Shown in pieces: positions 25,681 to 34,356 of a stretch of 64,000 nucleotides of DNA (its first letter is position 1; each line of letters starts with the position of its first letter). A program made the position numbers and the translations under genes. Origin of the DNA: Pseudomonadota bacterium (lineage in GTDB: Bacteria > Myxococcota_A > Polyangia > Polyangiales > Polyangiaceae); assembly GCA_023428245.1 (NCBI GenBank), contig JAEYYX010000119.1, positions 1 through 64,000 on the forward strand. Reading direction: 5' to 3'. Under the pieces are notes generated by a model, which saw nothing but the letters and a program-made list of their open reading frames with translations, searched no databases and had not been told where the DNA came from.

Positions 25681-25793
25681 CCTCCTCCAGCCGCACTGGG
25701 ACGGCACCGATGGCCGCTCGGGCCGATGCCGCTCACGCGTCGCGGCGGTGCGTTCCGCGCGCTCGCACTGAAACAAGAGCGCCCTTCGCCCCC

Positions 25794-26609
25794 CTAGAGG
25801 TCGAGTATCCGCGGAGAGCCAGCGTGAGCGCTTTCAACCTGCTCCAGCTCAAGAGGCCCGTCAGGCTCACCCTGCACCTCGCGCCAGAGCTCTTCGAAGG
25901 CTGCCGTCCAGGGCAGCTCGTATTCAACGCTCCGCACCGAGACCTCGGCCTCTCGCGAGGCATGCAGAAGTGCCAAGAGTTCCTCGGCGTCCCTTCGCTT
26001 TTGGTTCACGCGATTGTCTCGAGTTTTGAACCAGCACAGGAGCTCCTCTCGCTGTCGGTCACAGAGATCCGTCTCGAGCACGACCCGCTCGAGGGTTCGG
26101 TCAGGGTAGAAGAGCCGCTGTGCAGTGGCCAAGAGGGCGCCGGCCACATCCGTGGAGAGGACCTCGCGGAAAACGGCGTAGCTGATCGAGGCGCGGATAT
26201 TCACCAAGGCCTCACTGGCGGCGCGGTAGTCGGGTCCCGGACCGTGAGCGATGGCCACTTCATCATCTCGCTCGAAGAGCCCCGAAGCGAAGCCTTGGTA
26301 CACCGCGCCGACCCCGATCATTCCGAAGCAATCCATCTCTGCGGCTCGCAGCGCGCCCATGCTCGCCGCGCCGTATACGCGAACTCCCTGCGCGAGCGCC
26401 CAAAGAATCTCCTTGTGCTGTACCGCCAGGCGCCGCTCGAAGTAACCATCGACGAGCCCGATGACTTGAGCTCCGCCCAGGACCGCTCGAAGGACGTCTC
26501 CGCGCTCGGCGGGAGGTCGGACCGTGGCGGAGGGACACAGGCGGAGCGCCTCCCCGCGTTCTAGAGTAGGCCCCAGAAATATCACGATCCGACCTTTGCC
26601 GTCGCTCAC
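25794..26609 (-). CDS. tfuA: TfuA-like protein
   Basis: A 271-residue TfuA-family protein. The core (about 5-150) has the hallmarks IVIFLGPTLERGEA at the start, VIGLVDGYFERRLAV, and YGAASMGALRAAEMDCFGMIGVG (about 79-101). The C-terminal 100 residues are helical and less conserved. TfuA proteins partner with YcaO enzymes in thioamide formation, for example in thioviridamide-type peptides and in methanogen McrA; TfuA is thought to supply sulphur. Its start overlaps the ycaO stop by four bases, so the pair is translationally coupled. No substrate gene was found beside it. Confidence 0.88.
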   Translation of the reverse strand: MSDGKGRIVIFLGPTLERGEALRLCPSATVRPPAERGDVLRAVLGGAQVIGLVDGYFERRLAVQHKEILWALAQGVRVYGAASMGALRAAEMDCFGMIGVGAVYQGFASGLFERDDEVAIAHGPGPDYRAASEALVNIRASISYAVFREVLSTDVAGALLATAQRLFYPDRTLERVVLETDLCDRQREELLCWFKTRDNRVNQKRRDAEELLALLHASREAEVSVRSVEYELPWTAAFEELWREVQGEPDGPLELEQVESAHAGSPRILDL

Positions 26610-27904
26610 GGCGCCTCTCCCCCCTCCAGCGCCGGCTCGAATACCATCCGCCGCACGATGACTCGGACGACGTGGATCGGCCAGCCAGACTTCGAGAGAT
26701 CGACCACGATCGGCTCACCAAAGCCAAGGCGTTCGACAGTGCGCGCGAGCCACTCACACTCTTCCGAGAACGAGCCGTAGTCCCGAGACGGGACCGCACG
26801 GAACAGGCGCGTGGCGGGACGGCGGCCGCGCGCGTGATGTTCGCTTGTGTGGCGCGGTCGTTCTTCGTAGCCGTATTCGTGCTCACGAACTGTCATGTCA
26901 TCTCGGGAGCCCGAGATCATGGTCACGCGACTTTGCACGGCCTCACAGATAGCCCGCGTGAGGGCCACGTCTGGCGAAGCGTGGGAGCCGAATCCTCGGG
27001 CCATCGGCACCGGTCGAAGTTCGGCGTCTCCCCCGACGAGCTCGCAGAGAAACGTCGCCACACCCGTGTTTCCTGTCAAATCCCAGACGCAAACACGCAC
27101 GTCAGCCTCTTCGAGAACCCGAAGCAGCCGCGCAGAGCAGTCGCCGTAGACTGAAGAGAGCACGACCCTACGGGACTCTTGGACCTCGGCGGGAGAGCGG
27201 AAGAACTCGTAGGCGCTATGGCGCTCGATGACCTCATAGAGGGCGTGTACGGTCGCTTCTCTGAGACAGTTGCCGGAGGCGAGTCCATTCGAGTTTGGCA
27301 CGAAGAGCGGGTTGAAGACGCGACCATGGGTCCGAAGATCGAGATGCACCAGGTCGAATGGGACCCAGCGAGCCCGTTGTGAGATGAGCCCGAAACCTCG
27401 CTGCCAAAGACAGCGCACATCTGCATTGAACCCGGGGAGACGCCCCGGAAAGTGGGCATCGATCGCGGCGTCCGCCGTCTCGAGCTCTCGGACAGAGCCG
27501 AGACGGACCACTCCTTCCACGGTCTCGGCGTGGAAGTGTTCGATGGCCTCCATGATCCCCGAGACTTTGGCTTGCTCAAGGGTGACCCCCTTGCCCTGGG
27601 TCACGCTGAGACTCGAAGATAGCGGTCGCGTCACCATCACCACCGGGATCGGGATCACGTCCAGGCCGTGCACGACGGCGACTCGTGTGATCCCGGCGCG
27701 GCGTAGGAAGGGCTGCAACAAGTCGAGCGTTTCCGCGGCGTTTCTTCCGCGAAAGGTCCCCTCTTGCTCGATGCGGGGGAGTTCGCCCGGGCCCTGCTGG
27801 AGGGAAGCAAACGGTAAGCGCGCTTCTGAGGGGGGGGAGTCCGGCGGCGTAAACACAGATGCATCATACCTAGACGTCTCTAAGCCGTCCCTATCAAAAC
27901 GCAC
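26606..27904 (-). CDS. ycaO: YcaO-family ATP-dependent cyclodehydratase/thioamidase
   Basis: A 432-residue YcaO protein from GTG 27904 (GGAAAG just upstream). The ATP-binding motifs of the family are clear: SVTQGKGVTLEQAKVSGIMEAIEHFHAE (about 100-127) and GLASGNCLREATVHALYEVIERH (about 209-231). The usual Pro-rich C-terminus of azoline-forming YcaO enzymes is absent, as in TfuA-linked YcaO. With TfuA next in the operon, the likely reaction is ATP-dependent conversion of a peptide amide to a thioamide. The gene diverges from the metalloprotease gene with 63 bases between them. Confidence 0.88.
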   Translation of the reverse strand: MRFDRDGLETSRYDASVFTPPDSPPSEARLPFASLQQGPGELPRIEQEGTFRGRNAAETLDLLQPFLRRAGITRVAVVHGLDVIPIPVVMVTRPLSSSLSVTQGKGVTLEQAKVSGIMEAIEHFHAETVEGVVRLGSVRELETADAAIDAHFPGRLPGFNADVRCLWQRGFGLISQRARWVPFDLVHLDLRTHGRVFNPLFVPNSNGLASGNCLREATVHALYEVIERHSAYEFFRSPAEVQESRRVVLSSVYGDCSARLLRVLEEADVRVCVWDLTGNTGVATFLCELVGGDAELRPVPMARGFGSHASPDVALTRAICEAVQSRVTMISGSRDDMTVREHEYGYEERPRHTSEHHARGRRPATRLFRAVPSRDYGSFSEECEWLARTVERLGFGEPIVVDLSKSGWPIHVVRVIVRRMVFEPALEGGEAP

Positions 27905-27967
27905 CTACTTTCCGGACTGTTAGCGCCGGTAATTGTACCGATTTGGTGCGCTGATAAGGTCCGAAAC

Positions 27968-29452
27968 ATGAAAGTCTGGCCCAGACCCCCGTCTCGCCTC
28001 TCGGAAACCGAAGCTCAAGCGACGAACGCGGGGGATCCGCCCATCCCCGAGGCGCACGCGGTCATCGTCATCAATCGCGACCCGAACGCCGAGGACAAAG
28101 ATAAGAGGATCTACGAGGTCGGCGTCGAGGAGGACGGCTCCTATCAGAAACCCCCGATTTCGCAGGGACAAGAAGAGCCGAGCGTTCGGCTCCTCACGAA
28201 CATCTTCGGCGAAGAGTTCCCGTACTCCGCGGCCCCCCTCGATGGTGTTCGATTCACGGCGTTCGGGATCTCTCCGATCAAGGACGAACCGACTGCGAGC
28301 AAAGGGAGCTGCTATCTGATCAACGCGAACCGGCTGCGCCCGACCAATGCGTGGACCGTGGGTCCCTGGGCTGCGACCGTACCGACAACCAGGACGCTCA
28401 TGAGAACGCTACCCACGACGCTCCTCGTTGCTACAAACGATGGTGTGTACAGGGCGAGGCTCGAAGAGCGGATTGAGCTGAAGAATGAGCCGGCGATTTG
28501 GCAGATGCTCAGAAACGGGGCCATCGTCGGGCACGCGCCCTTCGAGAGCGGACTCATCCCTCTGGTGAACCTCACCGCCTTCGAGCCGAATAGCGGGTAC
28601 CCGGCGGAGGCGATTCGAAGGACCGGAACCCTCGACTTCAAGTGGCCGAAGGACTCCGTGATCAAGGTCAAGCTCCTGCGTCCGGGTTCCCTCCTAAACG
28701 ACAAGCAGTGGGAAGCCCTGGAGGCGAAGATCGAGAACCTCGCGAATCTCTGGCTCCCTCGGCCGATTCCTCTTTCGTTCGCTTTCGTGGGGGAGGACGA
28801 GGTGAACTATGACGTGCTGGTCGACTTAGCCCCCCTAGATCCGCCGCGCCGCCGTCGAGAGGAAGTGGTCAGCCTGCCCTTGTCGGACCTCGGGACCTAT
28901 TGCCAGAGGCGGCCGCTGAACGAACCCTCCATGTTCATCGGCAAACCAAAGGGCGTGGTCTTGGGACGGAACTCTCGCGGCCCAGGGCGCATCGACGGGG
29001 ACTACTTCGACTCCGACGCCTTCAGCCACATTCTCCTCCACGAGTTCGGGCACGTGCTCGGTCTTCCTCATCTCCACCAGCACCCTGAGTGGAGAGGTGC
29101 GATCTTCGCAGGAGATCCCGAAGAACTACGGACGAAAATCAAAGAGTATTGGGGACTTGAGGTCGACAGCGACTACATCACCTGGGATCTCCAAAATGCT
29201 TGGCCGAGTACTCCCGACTATTCCGAATGGCCGGAGGTCAGTCCGTCCGATCCGCTCGCGCCCGCCGACGTGAAAGAGTACTTCGAGGGTTCGCTCATGA
29301 TGGGCCTCCCCGTCGTCGGTCTGTCGCCGCTCGACGATCGGCTCCTCGGCCTCGAGTATCGGACAGGTCCGGGGACAATGGATCTTCGATGGCTCGCGCA
29401 ACTCTACGGGGTAGAACTCACAGATACCGGGCGCGTGCCGCCTCGACGCTGA
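27968..29452 (+). CDS. Zincin metalloprotease (HExxHxxGxxH)
   Basis: A 494-residue protein with no clear signal peptide. The metzincin-type zinc site HEFGHVLGLPH lies near residues 358-368, with a downstream GSLMMGLP stretch (about 439-446) that could be the Met-turn. The N-terminal 230 residues are variable and may be a prodomain or substrate-binding part. A convergent overlap of 35 bases joins its 3' end to the kinase gene. It diverges from the ycaO-tfuA pair, and a link (leader-peptide removal or substrate role) is possible but unproven. Confidence 0.8.
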   Translation: MKVWPRPPSRLSETEAQATNAGDPPIPEAHAVIVINRDPNAEDKDKRIYEVGVEEDGSYQKPPISQGQEEPSVRLLTNIFGEEFPYSAAPLDGVRFTAFGISPIKDEPTASKGSCYLINANRLRPTNAWTVGPWAATVPTTRTLMRTLPTTLLVATNDGVYRARLEERIELKNEPAIWQMLRNGAIVGHAPFESGLIPLVNLTAFEPNSGYPAEAIRRTGTLDFKWPKDSVIKVKLLRPGSLLNDKQWEALEAKIENLANLWLPRPIPLSFAFVGEDEVNYDVLVDLAPLDPPRRRREEVVSLPLSDLGTYCQRRPLNEPSMFIGKPKGVVLGRNSRGPGRIDGDYFDSDAFSHILLHEFGHVLGLPHLHQHPEWRGAIFAGDPEELRTKIKEYWGLEVDSDYITWDLQNAWPSTPDYSEWPEVSPSDPLAPADVKEYFEGSLMMGLPVVGLSPLDDRLLGLEYRTGPGTMDLRWLAQLYGVELTDTGRVPPRR

Positions 29453-32171
29453 AGCGTCGGGACCAAGCTTGCCACGCCTCTGCCGACCAAGCGGCGGGCG
29501 CCTCTCGCCCCTCCCGAAGCAGTTCAGCCACGGGTGGGGCGAGCGCTGCTTGGGTGGGGTGAGTCAGCTCAAGGACCAAGGGCCGGGACTCGTCGGCACG
29601 GCCTTCCGCATCAAGGATCGAAAGGAGGGGCACCAAGGCCAACCATTGGAAGGGAAACTCGGATTTGCGCTCGACATCCGTGGAGCGATTCCGGCTCCAG
29701 AGCTCAAGGGCCTGAAGGCAGAAGTCGCGCGCTTCCTCGAGTTCGCCGCGATGGAGCGCGAGCCAACCCGCGCAAGCCTGGAGCGCACCAACGTACCCCC
29801 TTTGGCCGCAATCGAGGGCGTACTCGAGGGTCATTGAGCCTTGACGAGCCGCCTCGTCCTGCATGCGCGCGCGTCGGTAAGCGATCGTGAGATAGGTGGC
29901 AATCCGGAGGGACAGCATCCCGCCACTCTCGAGCGGCTGTTCCAGAGCGGCCTGTGAGAGCACGCGGATAGCTTCCGTGCAATGCTCGGGCTTTCCGAGA
30001 AGCAACATGAATCCGAGCTCGAAGCGGGCCGACGCGAGCAGCTTGGGAGAGCTTTTTTTCCGCTCGAGGAGCGCCAAAGCTCGTCGATTGTGGGCGACGG
30101 CGCGCTCCGTATAGGAAAATCTCCGCTTTCGGGCCCAGGCGTTCGCGAGCTGAATGTGGACTGCCGCGCGCAGCTCTGGCGCCGCCGCTCGGCGCAGGAA
30201 AGGGACCGCCGCCTGAACGGTTCGATACGCGCCGTCTGCCTCATGGTCAGCGTAAAGGGTCCAGGACGCATCCAGGCGGTTGCGCACGCGCTCGCGATCG
30301 AAAGCGCGGCTCGTGCCGTGAGCGAGACGCTGAAGCGCCGCGTTGAGCTCTTCGAGAGACGCTCGGTGTTCGCCAGTAATCCGGTGAGAGAGAGCGATCC
30401 TCCGCCGCACCTGGGCCTCGAGAAGCGCGTCGGCAGGGACCATCTGCTCAATGAGCTCCGCACCCACCCGAAACACGCTGCGATGGTCTGCTGCGCGGCT
30501 ATGCCACGCGAGCAGCGACGCTCCGAGTCGAACCGCGAGTTTTCGTCCGTGGACATCTTCCGAGACACGGGCGAGCTCGTAGGCCGCCTCGAGCTTCCGC
30601 AGCGCCTCCACCGGCTCTCGACGGCGCGCATAGTGAGCGGCCCGTCGAAGAAGCAGAAGCTCTGCGTGAAGCTCCGAACTCGGTGGTGCCGTCACGGCCT
30701 CGGTCCGAGTCGAATCGGAAGCAAAAGTCCAGGAGCCCGAGGGCCCTCGCACCAGGGCACCGCTCGCGGAAAGCTCCTCTAAACGCCGCTGAAGCTCTCG
30801 AGGCCTCCCCAAGGACCACCGAGCCAAACGTTCGACCAGCTCTTCACTGACAAGGCCCGCCGTCATATCGCGAACTACACGTCTGGAGGCTTCGCGACCG
30901 AGCGCCCCGAGCCAAAAGATTCGCCTTCGAGCATCCGTTTGACGCACTCGCTGCTCCCGCGAGGGATCGCCCGGCCGCGTCCCGAGAATCACAACATCCC
31001 CCCGAGCGAGCCGCTCCGCGCAGATCTGCTCCCAGCTCTGCTGGTTGATAACGTCATCGAACAAGAGGACCGGCGGAGGACCTCCCGCGCTCGTTAGTTC
31101 GTCGTTCGTCGTCTCCCAGCCAGATCGTACCGGATGCCCTCGACGATGAATCCAGAGAGCCACCTCATGGAGCAGTCGAGTCCGACCGATCCCCTCGGCG
31201 CCGACCAACAAGGCGGCGCCGCTCCCTGAGCGGAGGGTTTCCTCCAGCCAAGCCGTTAGCTCGTCCCAGACGACGCTCCGGCCCCACAAGCGGCTCGAGC
31301 AAATGACTGGGACAGTGGCGCACGGAGTCGGATCGCCGAGGACCCGACCAAGCGCCTGAACAAGGACTTGCAGGTCCGAGAGGCGATGAAAGGGGTCTTT
31401 TTGCAGCATCGCGTCCAAGAGCGGCAGAAGTTCGCTCGGGAACTCAGGGCACAAGGAAATGACATCGGGGATCGGTCTCTGCATGTGCTGCCGAGCCAGG
31501 GCGTCCGCGTCGTTGCCTTCGAACACCGGTCGTCCCGCGACCATCTCGAAGAACACGCACCCAAGCGCGTAGACGTCCGACCTCAAGTCCCAAGCCATGC
31601 AGCGAAGCCGTTCCGGCGCCACATAACCCCAGGTCGCGCCGCGCCGCTCTGTCGGGGAAACGGAGAGCTCACAGGGACGTGACGCCTCTCCAAAGTCGAT
31701 CAGATGAGCTCTCTTTGAGGAGAGGACGATATTGGGGGGGCTGACGTCCCCGTGGACCCAGCCTCGCTCGTGCACAAAGCGGAGCGCGGCCGCGACGTCG
31801 CGCACCACGCGGAGAGAATCGACGAGCGCAGCTCTCCCATCGCCGAGCCTTGACTTGAGCGTCTCGGGGCCGAGTCGAGGCATCACGAACCAAGGCAAAC
31901 CATCCCGGCTTCCGGCATCGATGACCCAGGGAAGCCCCAAGCATTGTCTTTCTCCAAGCGCTCCAAGGGTCTCGAGTTCGCGGTTGACTTTGTGAGCTCC
32001 CTCCGCCGTGAGTGCTACCTTTGCGAGCTGGGCTTCACCTGCGGGGTCCGAGCTCGCCACCGGACAGACCACTGTGTCCCCCCCGTGATGGAGCTCGAGC
32101 TCGTAGGTCGCTTTCGATCCCAAAAGGACCAGGCGCCTTCCGAGTTCGAACCCTTGCCGCTCCGTCACCAC
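29418..32171 (-). CDS. Ser/Thr protein kinase with ATPase and TPR-like regions
   Basis: A 917-residue soluble protein from GTG 32171. The kinase domain (about 15-285) has a lysine in LAKVAL (Lys51), the catalytic loop HGDVSPPNIVL (Asp142, Asn147), DFGEAS (159-164) and APERLR, so it should be active, though HGD replaces HRD. A STAND/AAA_16-like region follows (about 295-500). Its P-loop, GAEGIGRTR (about 318-326), has Arg in place of the usual Lys. The C-terminal 400 residues are TPR-like helices rich in Leu, Ala and Arg. It is a typical myxobacterial large kinase. It diverges from an FHA gene with only 31 bases between. Confidence 0.88.
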   Translation of the reverse strand: MVTERQGFELGRRLVLLGSKATYELELHHGGDTVVCPVASSDPAGEAQLAKVALTAEGAHKVNRELETLGALGERQCLGLPWVIDAGSRDGLPWFVMPRLGPETLKSRLGDGRAALVDSLRVVRDVAAALRFVHERGWVHGDVSPPNIVLSSKRAHLIDFGEASRPCELSVSPTERRGATWGYVAPERLRCMAWDLRSDVYALGCVFFEMVAGRPVFEGNDADALARQHMQRPIPDVISLCPEFPSELLPLLDAMLQKDPFHRLSDLQVLVQALGRVLGDPTPCATVPVICSSRLWGRSVVWDELTAWLEETLRSGSGAALLVGAEGIGRTRLLHEVALWIHRRGHPVRSGWETTNDELTSAGGPPPVLLFDDVINQQSWEQICAERLARGDVVILGTRPGDPSREQRVRQTDARRRIFWLGALGREASRRVVRDMTAGLVSEELVERLARWSLGRPRELQRRLEELSASGALVRGPSGSWTFASDSTRTEAVTAPPSSELHAELLLLRRAAHYARRREPVEALRKLEAAYELARVSEDVHGRKLAVRLGASLLAWHSRAADHRSVFRVGAELIEQMVPADALLEAQVRRRIALSHRITGEHRASLEELNAALQRLAHGTSRAFDRERVRNRLDASWTLYADHEADGAYRTVQAAVPFLRRAAAPELRAAVHIQLANAWARKRRFSYTERAVAHNRRALALLERKKSSPKLLASARFELGFMLLLGKPEHCTEAIRVLSQAALEQPLESGGMLSLRIATYLTIAYRRARMQDEAARQGSMTLEYALDCGQRGYVGALQACAGWLALHRGELEEARDFCLQALELWSRNRSTDVERKSEFPFQWLALVPLLSILDAEGRADESRPLVLELTHPTQAALAPPVAELLREGREAPAAWSAEAWQAWSRRFSVEAARARYL

Positions 32172-32202
32172 TCCGCTTATACATTACGCAAGGAGGTGCG
32201 GC
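32172..32202. promoter_or_regulatory. 31-base divergent intergenic region and strong RBS
   Basis: The start codons of the kinase gene and the FHA gene are only 31 bases apart. AAGGAGG (32190-32196) six bases before the FHA ATG is a strong ribosome-binding site. No room remains for two separate promoters, so at least one promoter must lie inside a coding region. Confidence 0.5.
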
Positions 32203-33123
32203 ATGGGGTGGTTACGAAGCAAACGGTCCGGCCTCAGAGTCCCTCTCGAGAGCCTGCATCTCGTGGGACGCGGTGCCCGCTCTGCGCTGCTATTGACGGA
32301 CTCGCGCGTCTCTCACGAACACGCCTCGCTCAGATGGGACGGGGGAGTTTGGACGCTCCGAGACCTCGGGAGCCTGAATCGAACCATGAGCAACGGCCAC
32401 GCCCTCGCGCCTGGTGAGGTCGTCTCACTACCGCTAGGCGCGCGCATCGTCTTCGGCTCGGAGGAAGAGTGCTGGATCCTCGAGGACGACGGTCCGCCCC
32501 AAGTGATGGCGGTGCCGCTCGACGGCGGCATCGCGACGGTCGCCGAGGACGGTCTCTTGCCCTTGCCCTCTGCCGAGAATCCTCTGCTCACGATCTATCG
32601 GGCGCAGAACGGAACGTGGACCTACGAAGATGGTAGCGCCAGCGAGCCTCTCACGGACCAAGCCATCATACAGGCGGGACCCCTCAGCTATCGCTTCTGC
32701 CTTCCTCAGATCACCTCGCGCACCACACCGGTCAGCGGATTGGGAGGCCTCAGGGTCAGCAATTTACACCTCGAGTTTCTGGTATCGAGTGACCTTGAGC
32801 ACATCGAGATCCTGGCCCGAGCCGGCGAGGCGACACAGAAGCTGGGAGCCAGAAGCCACAACGAGCTGCTTCTGCTGCTGGCCCGAGCTCGCCGAAACGA
32901 CCAAGAGCAAGGCCTTCCTGCCCCGAGCTGCGGTTGGCTTTCTCAGGACGAGGTGGCCCGGATGATGCGGCTCGATCCAGAGCACCTCAACGTCCAGATT
33001 TTCCGCATTCGAAGGCAGTTCGCGGAGCTGGGCCTCGTCGATCCCGGTCAAATCGTTGAACGCCGTCCGAAGAGTCGTCAGATGCGCTTCGGCGGCGTGA
33101 GCTCGTCGGAGACGAGGGCCTAG
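32203..33123 (+). CDS. FHA-domain regulator with C-terminal winged-helix-like domain
   Basis: 306 residues. The N-terminal FHA domain (about 5-85) shows the phosphothreonine-binding pattern: GRGARSALLL, SRVSHEHASL (Ser/His pair), then LGSLNRTMSNGHAL. A middle part (about 90-200) may be a second, weaker FHA-like fold. The end (about 215-285) has helices and a basic Arg-rich recognition segment, LNVQIFRIRRQFAELGLVD, like a winged-helix regulator. Its divergent neighbour is a Ser/Thr kinase, so the natural reading is a kinase-FHA signalling pair that controls transcription. Confidence 0.8.
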   Translation: MGWLRSKRSGLRVPLESLHLVGRGARSALLLTDSRVSHEHASLRWDGGVWTLRDLGSLNRTMSNGHALAPGEVVSLPLGARIVFGSEEECWILEDDGPPQVMAVPLDGGIATVAEDGLLPLPSAENPLLTIYRAQNGTWTYEDGSASEPLTDQAIIQAGPLSYRFCLPQITSRTTPVSGLGGLRVSNLHLEFLVSSDLEHIEILARAGEATQKLGARSHNELLLLLARARRNDQEQGLPAPSCGWLSQDEVARMMRLDPEHLNVQIFRIRRQFAELGLVDPGQIVERRPKSRQMRFGGVSSSETRA

Positions 33124-33305
33124 CCTCTCCTTTCGGGCTCCCGAAGCCGCCTCCGCCCAAGATGTACGAGGCGCCGCGCACCCGCCGGTGTCATCTCGAG
33201 CTCAGGCGCAATCGCCTCATAATCAGCGCCTTCGGCACGAGCCCAAAGTCCAGGGTTTTCATCCGCTTCCCGGCGAGTCCATCGCAAAGCCAACCAGGAC
33301 TCCAT
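33120..33305 (-). CDS. Small HTH protein resembling sigma region 4
   Basis: A 61-residue frame from ATG 33305. Its C-terminal half, GADYEAIAPELEMTPAGARRLVHLGRRRLRE, has the layout of sigma-70 region 4 or a GerE-like helix-turn-helix. No sigma region 2 is present. It overlaps the FHA gene's stop by four bases on the opposite strand. It could be a small DNA-binding regulator, a sigma-factor remnant, or a chance frame. The well-formed HTH is the only support. Confidence 0.42.
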   Translation of the reverse strand: MESWLALRWTRREADENPGLWARAEGADYEAIAPELEMTPAGARRLVHLGRRRLREPERRG

Positions 33306-33347
33306 GACAGCGGATAACCGCCCATTTCAGCGGATAACGAGAACCCC

Positions 33348-34292
33348 GTGCCCTCGTCACAACAGGTGGGCTCATGCGTTATCTGGGAAGGAGAGGGTCC
33401 CTCGTGCCCTCACACCCTCCGCATGTATCTCGACAAGAAACACAACTCCCTGAGCAGCAATCCCCGTGAAGAGTCGGGTGTAATCTGGCTCAACGCCGAG
33501 AAGTCCTATCCTGGTGGGGACGGAGCGCGCATCGAGCGGCTACCGAACTTCCGGATGCGAACGACCGGCTGGGCCAAGATCTTGCGCGCGGAGGAATGGG
33601 ACGTGCCGGCCGCCGCGACCATCAACTACGCCCTCCCCGAGACCCTCTGCGCCTCGGACGACAGGGTCCAGATCCACAATACCGCCCTCTTCCCTTACAA
33701 GTGCATCGCCAGGCTGTACATCACTGGCAGGAGCGGCGACCGCTGGGTAGGAACGGGATTTTTCATCAGTCCGCGCTGCGTGATCACGAACGGTCACGTC
33801 GTCTTCCCGGATCGTGATTGGGCCCTCGATGTTGAGGTCGTGCCTGGCCAATGCGGGGAGCTCGCGCCTTTCGGTTCGCAGGTGAGCCAGGAGTTCCGTT
33901 GCGTCGAAGGCTGGACGGCGGGACCCGTGGGCGAGCCGGACTACGACTATGGAGCGGTTATCCTCCCGGACACGACGCTCTACAGCCGTATCCGCGCCCA
34001 CTTCGGGTTCGCCGTGCATAACGATCCGGTCATCTTGAACAACAGCGGCTACCCCGGCGACAAACCATTTGGGACTCAGTGGTACAATGCGGGGCCCGTC
34101 GTTCATCAGACTCATCGTCGCTTCCAGTACATGATCGACTCCGCAGGCGCTCAGAGCGGAAGTCCCGTATGGGTGCCGGACGGTCGCGATCGAGTCGCCG
34201 TCGGAATCCAGGGGTACGGGGGGTGTCCGAATTTCGCCATCCGCTGCACCGAAGACGTCGCGCTCAACTGGGCGAACTGGAGTCGAGCCTAA
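33348..34292 (+). CDS. Trypsin-like (V8/S1B type) serine protease
   Basis: Up to 314 residues, with GTG 33348 or an internal ATG at 33423 as starts. A prodomain-like N-terminus of about 110 residues leads to a chymotrypsin fold with the triad in order: His in VITNGHVVF, Asp in DYDYGAVI, and Ser in AGAQSGSPVW. The segment VGTGFFISPRCVITNGH is typical of the glutamyl endopeptidase/V8 family. No clear signal peptide is seen, so export or the start is uncertain. It lies between the FHA gene and the sigma-caspase operon. Confidence 0.83.
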   Translation: MPSSQQVGSCVIWEGEGPSCPHTLRMYLDKKHNSLSSNPREESGVIWLNAEKSYPGGDGARIERLPNFRMRTTGWAKILRAEEWDVPAAATINYALPETLCASDDRVQIHNTALFPYKCIARLYITGRSGDRWVGTGFFISPRCVITNGHVVFPDRDWALDVEVVPGQCGELAPFGSQVSQEFRCVEGWTAGPVGEPDYDYGAVILPDTTLYSRIRAHFGFAVHNDPVILNNSGYPGDKPFGTQWYNAGPVVHQTHRRFQYMIDSAGAQSGSPVWVPDGRDRVAVGIQGYGGCPNFAIRCTEDVALNWANWSRA

Positions 34293-34356
34293 GAATGTTC
34301 AGCGCTACCGGGCCAAGCTGGGCTCGACGAGGTGCCCGAGAGACGCGCTCTGATGT

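Noticed and set aside
24816..25793. A RiPP precursor peptide for the YcaO-TfuA pair
   Set aside because: The short frames have no core repeat, leader motif or ribosome-binding site typical of precursors; the small lipoprotein has a lipobox and does not fit.
25554..26564. A 336-residue plus-strand frame across tfuA
   Set aside because: Antisense to tfuA, whose family motifs and overlap with ycaO are clear.
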